This document shows, piece by piece, positions 32,895 through 43,387 of a stretch of 64,000 nucleotides of DNA. The translations under genes were made by a program, and so were the position numbers. The number at the start of each line of letters is the position of its first letter. The stretch's first letter is position 1. Below the pieces are notes generated by a model. It had not been told where the DNA came from, did not search any database, and was given only the letters and a program-made list of their open reading frames with translations. The stretch spans positions 59,696,195-59,760,194 of the forward strand of contig NC_080046.1 in NCBI RefSeq assembly GCF_012489685.1. Reading direction: 5' to 3'. This stretch comes from Lotus japonicus (Eukaryota > Streptophyta > Magnoliopsida > Fabales > Fabaceae).

Positions 32895-34230
32895 CTTTTT
32901 TTTTTTTTTTCTAATCCTAGTTAGATTCTAATTCATTTTTTCTAATTTGTTATACTTTGAATCAATATAGGGACTTGTTGTCTTTGTATGATAGTTTAAG
33001 TGGTGGGAGCTGAGAACATATGAGTTGGGTAGAGGGAGGTTCAGGGATCGATTCATAGCGGGTGCAATTTATCTTTCTGATGTACCAAAAAAAATATTGG
33101 GGCCTTCTTGATTCCTTAAATAAGGTTTCGGGTTCAAGTCTTGTGTATGAAAAAACCTCGCTGGAAGAGTTAGCCCCATGATTTGTGTGGATGTTTTCAA
33201 CTCAAACAGGATTGCATCCGGAAGATGAAATCTGTCTTACACCAAAAAATATATCAAAATCATTTTAATCTTCCAGATGTATATACAAAAACATAAAATA
33301 CAATTTTTTTTGAGTTAATTCCCAAATCAATCATTTAAAACTATTTAATATCATTTTCAACGTAAGATATTACACTCAATTTTTCTATTTGGTTATATAA
33401 AAATTAACCATAATCATTAAAACTAGACTTTGTCAACATACATCTTAATGGTAGAAAAGTCACATTTAATTTTTATTTATTATTTTAATGTCATTAAAAA
33501 TCATTAAATGTCAAATTAATATAGTAGTTATTTTTGAAAAAAAAATCACAATTGACTTTTGTTAATTATTCTAATGTCATTAATAACTATTAAATGCAAT
33601 ATTAATACATTAATTATTTTCGAAAATATAGAATTATTTAATATTTAAATTATTAAAAAATAAAAATATATAAATAAGACGTCATCTACCTAGTCTTATC
33701 CTATCTTATACTATATACTATTTTCGAAACAAAAAAATGACAACTCCGACAAGTATTACCCCTTCATAAGTTTTATTTCTCATACTATAATTAGTAGTTA
33801 GATGATGTCGTATTTATATTTTCAATTTTTTTAGTAATTTAAATATTAAATAATTTCATATTTCAAAAATAATTAATGTATTAATATTGCATTTAATAGT
33901 TATTAATGACATTCGAACAATTAACAAAAGTTAATTGTGACTTTTCTACCCTTAAAATGTATGCTGACAGTTTCTTTTTAATGATTATAGTTATTTTTTA
34001 TATTACAAAATAAAAAAATTAAATGTATCTTATGTTCAAAAATCAAATATGCTATAAAAAAATTCATATCAAATAGTTTTAAAGGATTGATTTGGAAATT
34101 AACTAAAACAATTTATATTTTATGTTTTCGTATATACATTTGAAAGATTAAAAATGGTTTTGATATATTGGTTCAAAGCATAACAAATTTGAAACAAAAT
34201 CGGAATTAGAATGTAATTAAGATTAGAAAA
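32895..34230. repeat. Large imperfect inverted repeat
   Basis: The left arm (about 32895-33730) and right arm (about 33770-34230) are reverse complements over most of their length: 'gttatactttgaatcaatata', 'atatacaaaaacataaaata', 'ccataatcattaaa', 'ggtagaaaagtcac' all reappear inverted, in order. A block of about 270 bp in the left arm (32975-33245, with a SINE) has no partner. The centre is about 33730-33770. It consists of array spacer copied in inverse orientation. Transcription across it would give a hairpin of several hundred base pairs. Confidence 0.8.
32981..33094 (+). mobile_element. SINE copy in unit 3, left arm
   Basis: Same family as 30847-30957: 'gatagtttaagtggtgggag', 'gggaggttcagggatcgat', ending 'gatgtaccaaaaaaaa'. 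It is flanked by 'atataggga' and 'atattgggg', a probable degraded target duplication. It is a different insertion from the other two copies. Confidence 0.65.
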
Positions 34231-34528
34231 AAAACTTAAATATGTGATACGTACGTATTTCAAAAAGTAAAACAAGAGAGGAAATATGAAAATGACTGTT
34301 GTCTACCAACAAAGTATTATTATTTCATCCGTGCATGACGCGAGATCAATACTAGTAATTATAATATGAGAGAGAGAACTTATGAAGGAAGATATAGAAT
34401 AAGCGGATGATACTTGTCAGTGCCACTTTTTGGCTTTAGATATAGTATTTAGTATATGATATGATTTTTTTTTAATTAATCTGATTTACGGTTAAATATA
34501 AAAGGCAATATATGAATTCTCGAAATTG

Positions 34529-34644
34529 TCTCTGAATAATAGTTCAAGTGATAAGAGTCAGCGGACATGTGAGTTGGGTGAGAGGAGGTCCAGTGATCAA
34601 CCCGTGGACAATACAATTTATCTCTTCGATGTTAAAAAAAAAAA
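34529..34644 (+). mobile_element. SINE copy in unit 3, right of the inverted repeat
   Basis: 'aatagttcaagtgataagag' and 'gaggtccagtgatcaa' boxes, ends GATGTT plus an A run. Flanked by GAATTCTCGAAAT and GAATTCTCAAAAT, a 13-bp target duplication with one change; the same flanks surround the unit 2 copy. Confidence 0.75.
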
Positions 34645-34927
34645 GAATTCTCAAAATATAAATTGATGCACCTGTAGTTTTTTTTTTTGCACATGTATCA
34701 GAAATATATAGCAATTGGCGGTCTTATGTGGAAAGAATGAGTTGCTATACAACCCATTTTAAAATGAAATGGGATAATAATATGATTATAAAATCAAAAT
34801 ATACATCGAGTTGTAGCGTAACGATTATTCACCTCACCCCTTAATCATAGATTAGAGTATATTTGATGGCGAGAAGATGAGTCATTATAATCAACACTGT
34901 GTATTTTGGTATCTAACAAAAGAAAAT

Positions 34928-35414
34928 GGCTAAAAAACACTTTTGGCCCCTGATGTTTTAAGTTTGTGCAAGTTCTGACCCTACTCTATTTTTGTCGATC
35001 CATCAGTCAAACGTTAAAAAACTAACAGAATAAGCTGATATGACTTTTTTTTATATATTTTTTAGAACTGCCACGTGGAAATTACAAGTGAAATTGGAAA
35101 AAAAAGGGCAAGGGAAATTCAAACTCAAGACCTGTAAGTAGCAAAACATGAATTTAACCAGTTCAATTACATGCATAATTGATATATACATCAAACAAAA
35201 TTAATTTATATCATTTCCTTAATCATCATCAACTTCATATACTCTTCTTCATCTCTCCAATCCACTCAGGAACCTCTCCTGAGAAAGCATGACTGATGGA
35301 GGGGTAGACAATGCACTGTTTGAAAACATGAGGGGTAGAAACGTCGACAAAAATAGAGTAGGGGCATAATTTGCACAAACTTGAAACATCAGGGGCAAAA
35401 AATGTTTTTTAGCG
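34928..35414. mobile_element. MULE-type element with 9-bp target duplication
   Basis: Inverted termini of about 75 bp start GGCTAAAAAACAC (left) and CGCTAAAAAACAT (right, inverted); both continue with 'gcccctgatgttt' and 'aagtttgtgcaa'. Flanks are the identical 9-mer AAAGAAAAT (34919-34927, 35415-35423). It has no transposase. The terminus resembles the element end at 739. Confidence 0.85.
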
Positions 35415-35448
35415 AAAGAAAATATAGAAATGTAATGCATGTTTAGGG

Positions 35449-36454
35449 TTCCCACTAGGGTGGGCAATTTTGTTTGGTCCACGAGGTTCCCACTAGGGTG
35501 GGCAATTTTGTTTTTGGTCCACCGGTGGACCACCCCTTAAACACCATTGGATTAAGGAATCTTGGAATATTCTTTAGATCAACGGTTAGGATTTATTGAA
35601 AACTAAAAGGGTAAAAATGTAAAGTATCAAACCCTTCTCTCACTCCCTCTCCCTTCCCAGGCCCCAGCAAACCCATTCAACCCACCAACCTCCATAACCA
35701 GACCTCCTTCAATCCCCCACATCACCGATGCCTTTTCCTCCTTCGACTGCCGCACTCTCGCAAGAAGAAGGTGAACTAGATCGGCCCTGTGATGATGAAA
35801 CGATGGCAGCAAGATCCGTGACTAAGGTAGACTAGTTGGACAAGAGGAAGAGCAGATCGCGACCTCCGCCGCATCACCGCGGTGGCCACCGTCGCTAACG
35901 TGCGCCAGTACCTGCTCCAAGTCGGAACGCAGGGAAATCGCGGTTCAGGAAACTATTTTCCTAACCCCCTTTTCTTTCTTTTTGATTTTTTTTTTCTCTT
36001 GGGTCACTTTTCTTGCTTCAGTTCTTGAAGTTTCTGTTGTGGGAAATTAACGTTGTGATTTTTATCAGTTTTGCTATGTTAATGGGTTTTGTGCAATGAT
36101 TTTGATTCTAAATGGTTCAAGGGTGCGGGTTGAGGATAAGAGACCACCGTCAGAGAGATGGGCGACACCGTGCCGTCGTTCGCGCCGCCATTGTGACCTC
36201 GCCACCACCACCTCCGACAAATGAAGTGATGATTGTGGGTCGAGAGAGAAGGAGTTCTTGCTGGATGTGGGTTATTTACATGATTTTGCTGGGGTTATGT
36301 ATTAGATTTGTTGAATTGTTGGGGTGGTGGGGGTTGTTGTGGATGTGCGTTGTAGTTGCTCGGTGGTGGGGGACTGGGGGTTGTCTTTTTCTGGGTTTGC
36401 CCTTTGGTCCACCGGTGGACCAAAAAACAAAGTTACCCACCCTAGTGGGAACCC
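35449..36454. mobile_element. TIR element with subterminal palindromes and GC-rich cargo
   Basis: Left end GGGTTCCCACTAGGGTGGG and right end its complement. The left end is present twice (35449 and 35484). Just inside each end is a perfect palindrome around TGGTCCACCGGTGGACCA (35515-35532; extended to 22 bp at 36403-36424). The middle (about 35640-36370) is markedly GC-rich and gene-like but has no recognised product. CACTA occurs within the TIR, yet no 3-bp duplication sits at that edge. The class is open: CACTA-like, MULE or other. Confidence 0.65.
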
Positions 36455-36982
36455 AAGAGGTTTAGTCATCTACCTAACAAAAACTGGAACTAAAACTAAG
36501 ATGGTCATGAGTTTGGATCGAATATATAGTCCACCCAATATCAACTTGAATTGACTCATAGCCAACGAAGTCCAAAATATGAAAATACAAAAACCAAATC
36601 GGTTACTCCAAATCTCCACCTTGCATTTTCCAATTTTGATGCAATACAATAACTTATTTTAGGGCACTCATCCAGGGATCCTACCAATAAAAAATATATT
36701 AATTGACAATAAAGTTGGTGATTATATTAATCTTTATAAATCGATCAATTTAGAATTATTTGGTTACATTGCTTAATTAGTTGAAATTTTTATAAATTAG
36801 GTAATGATATATATTGATCGGCATCATTTCCTTTTATTTACAATGTGTAGATGTGACTGAATAAAATATTTAATATATAAAAAGTCTATTATTGATTCTT
36901 TCTTATTTTAGATTACTCATCTTATAGTATATATTATACCATTATGCAATAGTTTTCTCAACAATTTGTCTACCTTGTTAAT
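36455..36982. other. Spacer before small ORF S3
   Basis: Matches the sequence preceding S1 and S2 from about 36566 on ('caacgaagtccaaaata', 'ctccaccttgcattttcc'). No separate gene. Confidence 0.6.
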
Positions 36983-37216
36983 ATGAAGAACAATACAAAG
37001 GAGCTAGAGGTTAAGGATGTTGGCATGAAGGAAGGATTCCATGAAGTTTCAGAGCTGCTTCAACTTCCTGAGAATGCGATTTATTGTGCGATTGATGTTT
37101 CAGAAATTAGAGAGTTGATCGAGTCTGATATTTTTCTTCAAGAAGTGGTCAATTCCTTCTTAATGTACTATGATCAAAAGAAGAATAATAAGAGGAAGTA
37201 CATCTTCATTGATTGA
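36983..37216 (+). CDS. Small conserved ORF, copy S3 (77 aa)
   Basis: Like S1, but with a 6-bp insertion (two codons after KE), one extra Lys codon and a few substitutions, all in frame. The core IDVSEIRELIES and FLQEVVNSFLMYYDQK is kept and it ends at the same stop as S1. Its unit has no DUF2431 copy downstream. Function unknown. Confidence 0.45.
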   Translation: MKNNTKELEVKDVGMKEGFHEVSELLQLPENAIYCAIDVSEIRELIESDIFLQEVVNSFLMYYDQKKNNKRKYIFID

Positions 37217-38820
37217 GTATTTCATTGTTCTCTCTTGAGTTAAAGAGAAATTATGGGTAATTTGTATTTTCAATATTGTTTTAAACGTAGAAAATAAGCT
37301 ATTATTATGCACCTACCTAGGCAAGAATACAGATGAAGTATTGCATTTGACGAATCATTTAATCTATGAACCCTCTCTTGATGCATGCCTGATGATTAAG
37401 GAGTAAGAGCAATTTATGATGTTGCAATTTCATTCCACGTTGTTCTTAGTAATTTTAATATAATTTGTCAACTCTTTTTATAATCTCGTTTTTTATTCCT
37501 GCAATAACATAGACAAGATTTGAATACTCAAAATATAAATTGACGAACAGCTTAGAAATACCTATCGGTCCTCTTATGTGGGAAAAAATTAGTTGTATAC
37601 AATCAATTTTATAGGTTTTCTTTTTTGTTATACTTGGAAAGATAGGGTCGGATTTTTTAAAATATATAAAAATTAAAAATAGATTCAAAACAGTTTACTA
37701 ATATAAGCATCAAAAAACAGTTTACTAATATAGTGTTAAAAAAAAGAGTACGGAAAATCAATCTTTCACAAAATCATTGGCTAATAACAATAAAAGGGTT
37801 CCCTAAAAAAACCAATAAAAGGGAATAAGGGATGAAATTAGCGATGAAATGTTAGATAGGGATATATTCCGTCGCTAAATCCGTCTCAATCTGTGACGAA
37901 ATTTGCTACAGAAAATTCTCAAATATTCCATCGCTAATTGCACCTTCTTTGCTAAGTATTTTGTTAGGGTTTGTTTCTCCATCACAAATAACCAGTTTCT
38001 TCTGCTTCAAAGCCAAAACTGACCCATGTTTGTAAATTGTTTTTAAACTATTTTATTTTTTTATTATTCAAAAGAAACCCCATTTTATATCGCAATAAGT
38101 ACATGTACAAATAAATTTTCATACTTATAAGACACAATTCTATCAAGCATCAAGATGGGTTCTCTGCAAAATAGCTTCCCTCTCTTTGTTTGGTCGATGG
38201 TAGTCATACAGTAATCTATATAGATGTGCTTATAAAAAAAAATCTATATAGATGTACAATTTACTATTTTACAATGTGATATCCTAAAAATTTCACATAT
38301 TAACTATATAATTTATTTTAATTATGGTATCCTACCCTCATGTTATATTACATTCTAATCTTTATCGAATATTTATTAATGTTAAAAATCATATAAACTC
38401 AACTAAAAAATCGGTAAATAACCACAAAAAAATAACCATATTACCCTATTACGTGAAAATTTCTCATGAGAAAATCCATTCTCCCCTTAGATATAAGATC
38501 CATAGTCTTGTAGATATGAAATTCATCTACTTGAGATCCACATTAGATCTTTGTACAGCCATTGAAAACATGAATATAAAACATGGCTTGAGTTTTTACA
38601 ACACATTGTCTCAGTTAGTAAGCTCAAGAATTGTTTTGCATGAGATAAATTTGCCAGGCGAGCAGTTACTTCAGCAAGCAGATCTAAATGGTAAACCTGC
38701 ACTCAGAACAAATGAAAAGGCCAAATCAGAAGCAGATCTAAAAGAAGGATGCAGAGTGAAACAAAGCATAAAAAAGAGAAAACTCACTCACCAGTGAACC
38801 TTTTCCATTATGTGGCTTCT
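37217..38820. other. End of array and 3' flank of the Pol IV/V subunit gene
   Basis: To about 37612 it matches the flank of S2 ('cggtcctcttatgtggga'). 37835-37945 is a CACTA-like piece. The plus-strand frame 38324-38797 (157 codons) lies in low-complexity AT-rich DNA and has no recognisable domain; I do not call it a gene. Confidence 0.5.
37835..37945. mobile_element. CACTA-like subterminal repeat fragment
   Basis: Repeated words of the type 'cgtcgctaaat', 'gacgaaat' and 'atcgctaatt' in both orientations, as in the subterminal regions of plant CACTA elements. No terminus was found. Confidence 0.4.
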
Positions 38821-41800
38821 TTAGACTGGTCGTCTAAGCTTAGCAAGCTCACTCACTGAATCTTCAAGAAGTTGTCTGTTAAGGTTTATCTTACCCTGAA
38901 ATAGAGATAAATACTATGAGATGGCACCACCCTATTTGCAAGTCGTTTTCTCTTTTGTTAATTTTCCTTTACAAGTGGGAATGAGAATCCCATATCCTCA
39001 GAAGAAATAAGGGCAAACAGAGAACTTAAATAGGTCTCATGACTAGGGATATAGTATGTGTTTGAGCTAACAACTTAATTAAGCACTTATTGCAATTACG
39101 CTTATCACATAAGCCTTTATTCCTAAGCTAATTTGAGAAGTTTATTGAAGTAAGCACAAAATAGGTTATATATAGGTATAAACGCTTATACATACGCTAA
39201 TCTCAGCAGCTTATGAAAATATGTTCAAAACAACTTATAGGTAGTCATAGAGCTCATTTGAATACGGACCAAAATGCGCTTATGTGATAACAAAAGCTCT
39301 TCCAAACGGACCATAATAGTCAGAAAACTAGTTAAAATATCTTGTGTAGGCTCAAAAAGGGTCAAGCTATCCACCCCAGATATTTGGCATATAATAAACT
39401 GTCGCCCGACTTTGTTTTCAGTTTCACTACAGTAAGAAAAAAGGGGAAGGAAAACAATGGAGACCATGAAGTAGTTGTGTTTTTTGCAACTGCACTTACT
39501 TATCCAAGGGAGGCCTCCTTTTCTTAATAAACACTCAAAACATTAATAGTGAAATAATATCATTATATAACAAAGACCATACTCCTTCCATTGATGATTT
39601 AAGTTAAAAAGGAACTCAAAGTGCATCATGCCATACCTTCAATGATGGGAGGAGAGCATAAATTTCATCAACAGTTTCTGGGCACACATTAGCAATCACA
39701 CATACCTGCAGTGGATAATGATGTCAAGAGAGCTACATAATACATAAGAACAAAGGAAGTTAGAATAAGATTGATAATACCTCACAATCAGTGAGACCAT
39801 TATTTGCAAGAGGCCTAATATTTGAGTCAAGAGATGAACATTATAGAGACAAGAGATAGGAGTGATATAAAGTAAAACAATAATACCATTTAACATGCAA
39901 ACAAATCCAAACACAGACAGCACACAGATGTATAAACACTGTCCACAGTGAAAATTTAAGGATACTCAACAATGCGTCTAATGGACTTGGCATTTGTATA
40001 CTTGCTACTGCTTTTGGCATACTGCAGCCCCTTGTCAAATGGTCTAAAACAGAAAATAAAGACAAAGTTCAGATCAGTGAAATTGATCTTCTACTCCAGT
40101 AATAAAACTCAATTAGCTCATGCATCCTTTTCAATAAAAAAGAAGCTCAGTGTCTCTCTCACCCTGGGAGTTTGATAGTTGGATCTCTAGATAGCGTGAC
40201 CATCTGCTCTTGAATTCCCTGTAAAATATCTGCAGCCTCACAATCCATCAAGCATTTGACATTTGCTGGAAGTTCTGCAATGTCACCCAGAGAATTAATG
40301 TTGTTGATATTGCTAAATTAGAGATAAAGTGGGGTTTCATCTAATGCAAACTAAACAGCTAAATCACAATGTGAGACAACATACAAGTATAAACTAATAT
40401 ATGATTTACAAAAAATCACAGGAAACAGAAAACACATGAGAGATGATGAAAGCAGGCTGATACCTCGATCAATTTTAAGGTCTTGTGACCCTGAAGTCTT
40501 TCCACCATTTGCAGCCTTGTCCTCCTTTTCACCTTGAAAATGAAAAATGGTCCATGAAAAAGAAACATAACTAACAAATCAAGAAAAGAATATAAGCAAT
40601 CAGTTTAATGATTGGAATGAAGATTGTGCCAGAATGCAAACTCTCGAAATGACGAAAACAATAATAACTTGGGGAATCAGTAATCACATTATACCTTTTC
40701 CACCAGGTGTCGGTGAACCATTCATTCTGGATTGAAATGGACCTAGAATATACAACCAAACAATGACTTCAGTAAGTGATCGCACAACTAGTAGTAAATA
40801 TGATCAGTATCCCAAAGTCTTTAGATATAGAAGCAACTGCTTTACAAAGAACCTCACAGTACTTGCATACTCCACAGAGAAGGAGTACAACAATCACATA
40901 AATGATGCTAACCTTCTTTGGAAAACTGAGCCTTCCTTCCCTGTGCTGATTTTGGTGTACTGTCATCTTTCCCTTTCAGGGATCCTAACAAGAAAAAAAA
41001 TATTAACAATCAACATTTACAGTACCACCAAATGGTTAAAACTATTAACACCCACTATGCGCCATAGATCGATAAAGCCAAGATGAACACATTATCTGAA
41101 GTGTCCAACACAGAACCATATATCAGTAGTCAAAACAAACAGAAAAACAAAGATATAGGCATCAAGCAACATATGCAAATCAAAGGATGATATATATCAA
41201 AGACATATCCAACAAATCAAATGGGGAATAAATACATTAAAAAAATGGATATACCATCTCATATCTCAAAACAGGGGGAAAATGAAAGAATTTCCTAAGG
41301 GTGTGCTTGGGAGTTCCTGAGAGAGGGAAGGGCAAGGCTTTGAGAGTAAGTGAAGGGAAAGAAAGGGGAAGGGACGGTAAGCTCCCCCTTGGTCTGTGTT
41401 GGGCCGCAAGAGGATAAAACTCCGGGGGATCTCCACATTGGGCTTACAAGAGTAAACCACAAGTGCATTGGACACCACATTTTCACCCAAAACCTTAAGG
41501 CATTAGGTGTCTGGGTCCTCTTACTTATAAAGTGATTAATACTCCCCTAATCTTCCTATGTAAGACTTCTTTCCTCACACTTGACATCCCAACAGTCTAG
41601 AAGCTCAAAATTTCACCCAAACCCCCAATTTGAGGAAACTCCACAAAATAACTACACTAGTGTCTTGGAAGGGTTTTGGAGGGTTTTAAAAAATTCCCCA
41701 AATGCTTACCCACTTCTTAGAAAACTCTCAAAACAAGGGGATGACTTCTCATAAGCCTTTCATTTCCCTTCTCTCACCTCCAAAACTCAACTCACAAACA

Positions 41801-42043
41801 CACACCATAAGAGAATGACAGTAACAGCAGCAATGTCATAGGTCAAATCCAGTCCAATATTTTTGCATGATGACCCAATAGAACAAAATCCAACCCCCAA
41901 CAAAAGTGGGAAAAAAAATCAAATACCCAAAAGGAAAAATTGAAACTTTTTGGTAGAGCAAGGTGTATATATAAAGAGAGAATGTGAAACACTTCACCTG
42001 CTTTGCCAAACGGCGTAAAGCCCTTTCCTGTTTTGTCCGACAT
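38821..42043 (-). CDS. NRPD4: RNA polymerase IV/V subunit 4 (NRPD4/NRPE4-like), 9 coding exons
   Basis: Exons (minus strand): 42043-41998, 40984-40913, 40742-40695, 40532-40464, 40274-40163, 40043-39966, 39814-39781, 39705-39637, 38895-38821. All junctions are GT-AG and phases agree; the sum is 603 bases, 200 residues. The N-terminal third is a polar, Gly/Lys/Ser-rich tail (KGKDD, GGKGEKEDK). From about residue 79 comes the Rpb4 core: ELPANVKCLMDCEAADILQG, LQYAKSSSKYTN, a helix ending RRIVEPL, then the HRDC-like part CVIANVCPETVDEIYALLPSL, and a last helix ELAKL. Pol II Rpb4 is shorter and lacks this tail, which favours the Pol IV/V form that acts in RNA-directed DNA methylation, paired with subunit 7. 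Intron 1 holds a solo LTR and intron 8 a MITE. A further 5' UTR intron is likely (42051-42257). Confidence 0.92.
39041..39321. mobile_element. Legume-type 'cttatg/cataag' MITE, copy 2 (intron 8 of NRPD4-like gene)
   Basis: Inverted ends: left GACTAGGGATATAGTATGTG, right (inverted) GACTATTATGGTCCGTTTGG. The interior shares 'cttatcacataagc', 'agcttatgaaaat' and 'aaaacaacttat' with copy 1. It lies wholly in an intron. Ends are approximate. Confidence 0.6.
41397..41594 (-). mobile_element. Solo LTR in intron 1 of the NRPD4-like gene
   Basis: Ends TGTTGGG...CCCAACA, 198 bp, flanked by GTCTG and GTCTA (target duplication with one change). On the minus strand it shares 'CCTAATGCCTTAAGGTTTTG' and 'gtggtgtccaa' with the LTR at 8250-8437. 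No internal element remains. Confidence 0.8.
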
Positions 42044-42345
42044 AGCTAACCTGCAAAATTCCAAGTAGAGAGCAATGCAGGTAAAGCAAACAAACAAACA
42101 ACACAGTGATTTCAAAGACTAGTGTTGATGAACGATTCACAGTGTCAATGTAAGGTTATCGAATTGGGATTTTGCAGAGAAACGATTTTTCAGAACATGC
42201 GTTGAATTTGATGAAGTGCAGAAACACGGTGAAAGGGGAGTTAAGGTTTGCTTACCCACAGAGAAATTGCAGCACCAAAGGGAAGAAGAAAACGCCAATT
42301 GGAGTGAAGCAAATGCTAAAGAACACTGCAATTTGACAACAATGC
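42044..42345 (-). promoter_or_regulatory. Predicted 5' leader of the NRPD4-like gene, with intron
   Basis: A good acceptor (TTTTGCAG|GTTAGCT) lies seven bases before the ATG, and a donor (GGGTAAGC, at about 42257) lies upstream, giving a 207-bp leader intron. The leader exon would cover about 42258-42340. No TATA box is evident. Confidence 0.5.
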
Positions 42346-42605
42346 TAAGGCATTGTTTGGTTGTAGGAGAAAAGTAGTAGGAAAGGAAAGAAAAAGAGTG
42401 GAAGGAAGATAATTTTTTGTTATTTGGTATGCAAAAAGAATGAAAGGGAAAGTGGAAGGAAAGAAAAGTTATATTTGTGAAATTATATAAATATGTAAGT
42501 AAAAAAATTAAATATAATACTTATCGGCAAACGCTAGTGGTGTCACTCAAAATAAGAGGGGCACCGATTTATCGAGTGTTTAGGAAAATTTTGACCATAG
42601 ATGTA

Positions 42606-43378
42606 GGGGTTGTCTAAATAACCCATGATAGAAATTGGGTTAAATCACTCATTACATAGGTGTGTCAATCATGTTGTAACATGTGTCAACATATTATCCA
42701 CCTCACTTTTTATTTTACATTTGCGTAATATTTATTTGATTAAATAATTTAATTGCACACTAACCCTACCAATTTAGATAATAGCATAGGAGTCCCTTTG
42801 AGAAAAAAAATTGAATCCCCAATTCCCCTTTCTTTCCCTGCGTACTTCTCTTCTTCTCTTCAAGAAGAATAACAAACGGTATAAATTAGGACAATTGGTA
42901 AAAAATTGCAATATTCTTAGTTTCCGCTCCAGTTAAGTATGCAAATTGAAATTTTGGGATTGTTATTTGTAGCTGTTCACTGGTATCCGTAGATAAGGTG
43001 CCTTTTGGAACCCTATAAAACGTTTGTTCAATGTTCTTTATCTTTCTGTTGTTCTTTATTATTAATCTAGATGTCATGCCTAAGCCTTGGATTTTGCAGT
43101 ATCAACACAGACTGAACTAATGATTTCTATTCTTGAGGAGAAGAAAAGAACGCATACAAAGAAAGGGGATTAGGGATTTTTTTTTTAAGAAAAGGTATGC
43201 TATAATCTAAATTGATAGGGTTATTCTGCAATTGAATTAACTAATAAAATAAATATTGTGAAAATGTAAAATAAAAAGTGAGGTGGATAATATATGGACA
43301 CATGTTACAATATGATTGGAACAACTAAGCAATGAGTGAGTTAACCCAATTTTTATCATGAGTTATTTAGACAACCCC
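42606..43378. mobile_element. 773-bp Mutator-type foldback element
   Basis: Long inverted arms (over 150 bp each) begin GGGGTTGTCTAAATAACC and mirror it at the right end. Shared inner text includes 'gataraaattgggttaa' and 'ctcactttttattttacat'. The flanks are a perfect 9-bp duplication, ATAGATGTA (42597-42605, 43379-43387). The centre (about 42790-43190) is AT-rich without a transposase. Same family as 13479-13663, which is about four times smaller. Confidence 0.92.
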
Positions 43379-43387
43379 ATAGATGTA

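Larger units (their letters stand above)
25197..37620. repeat. Three-unit tandem array: DUF2431 gene + small ORF
   Basis: Unit 1 is about 25195-28870, unit 2 about 28900-32330, unit 3 about 32440-37620. Each has, left to right, a minus-strand DUF2431 copy, a block of matching AT-rich spacer (with 'acggagccatttgtttgtta'), then a plus-strand small ORF with a matching 3' flank. Unit lengths differ because of MITEs, SINEs, solo LTRs and deletions in single units. Unit boundaries are by eye. Confidence 0.85.

Noticed and set aside
38324..38797. 157-codon plus-strand ORF downstream of the Pol IV/V subunit gene
   Set aside because: AT-rich, no domain, no splice context, ends close to the 3' end of a well-supported antisense gene.
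42886..43077. 63-codon ORF inside the 773-bp foldback element
   Set aside because: Too short for a transposase and without domain likeness; the element is non-autonomous.
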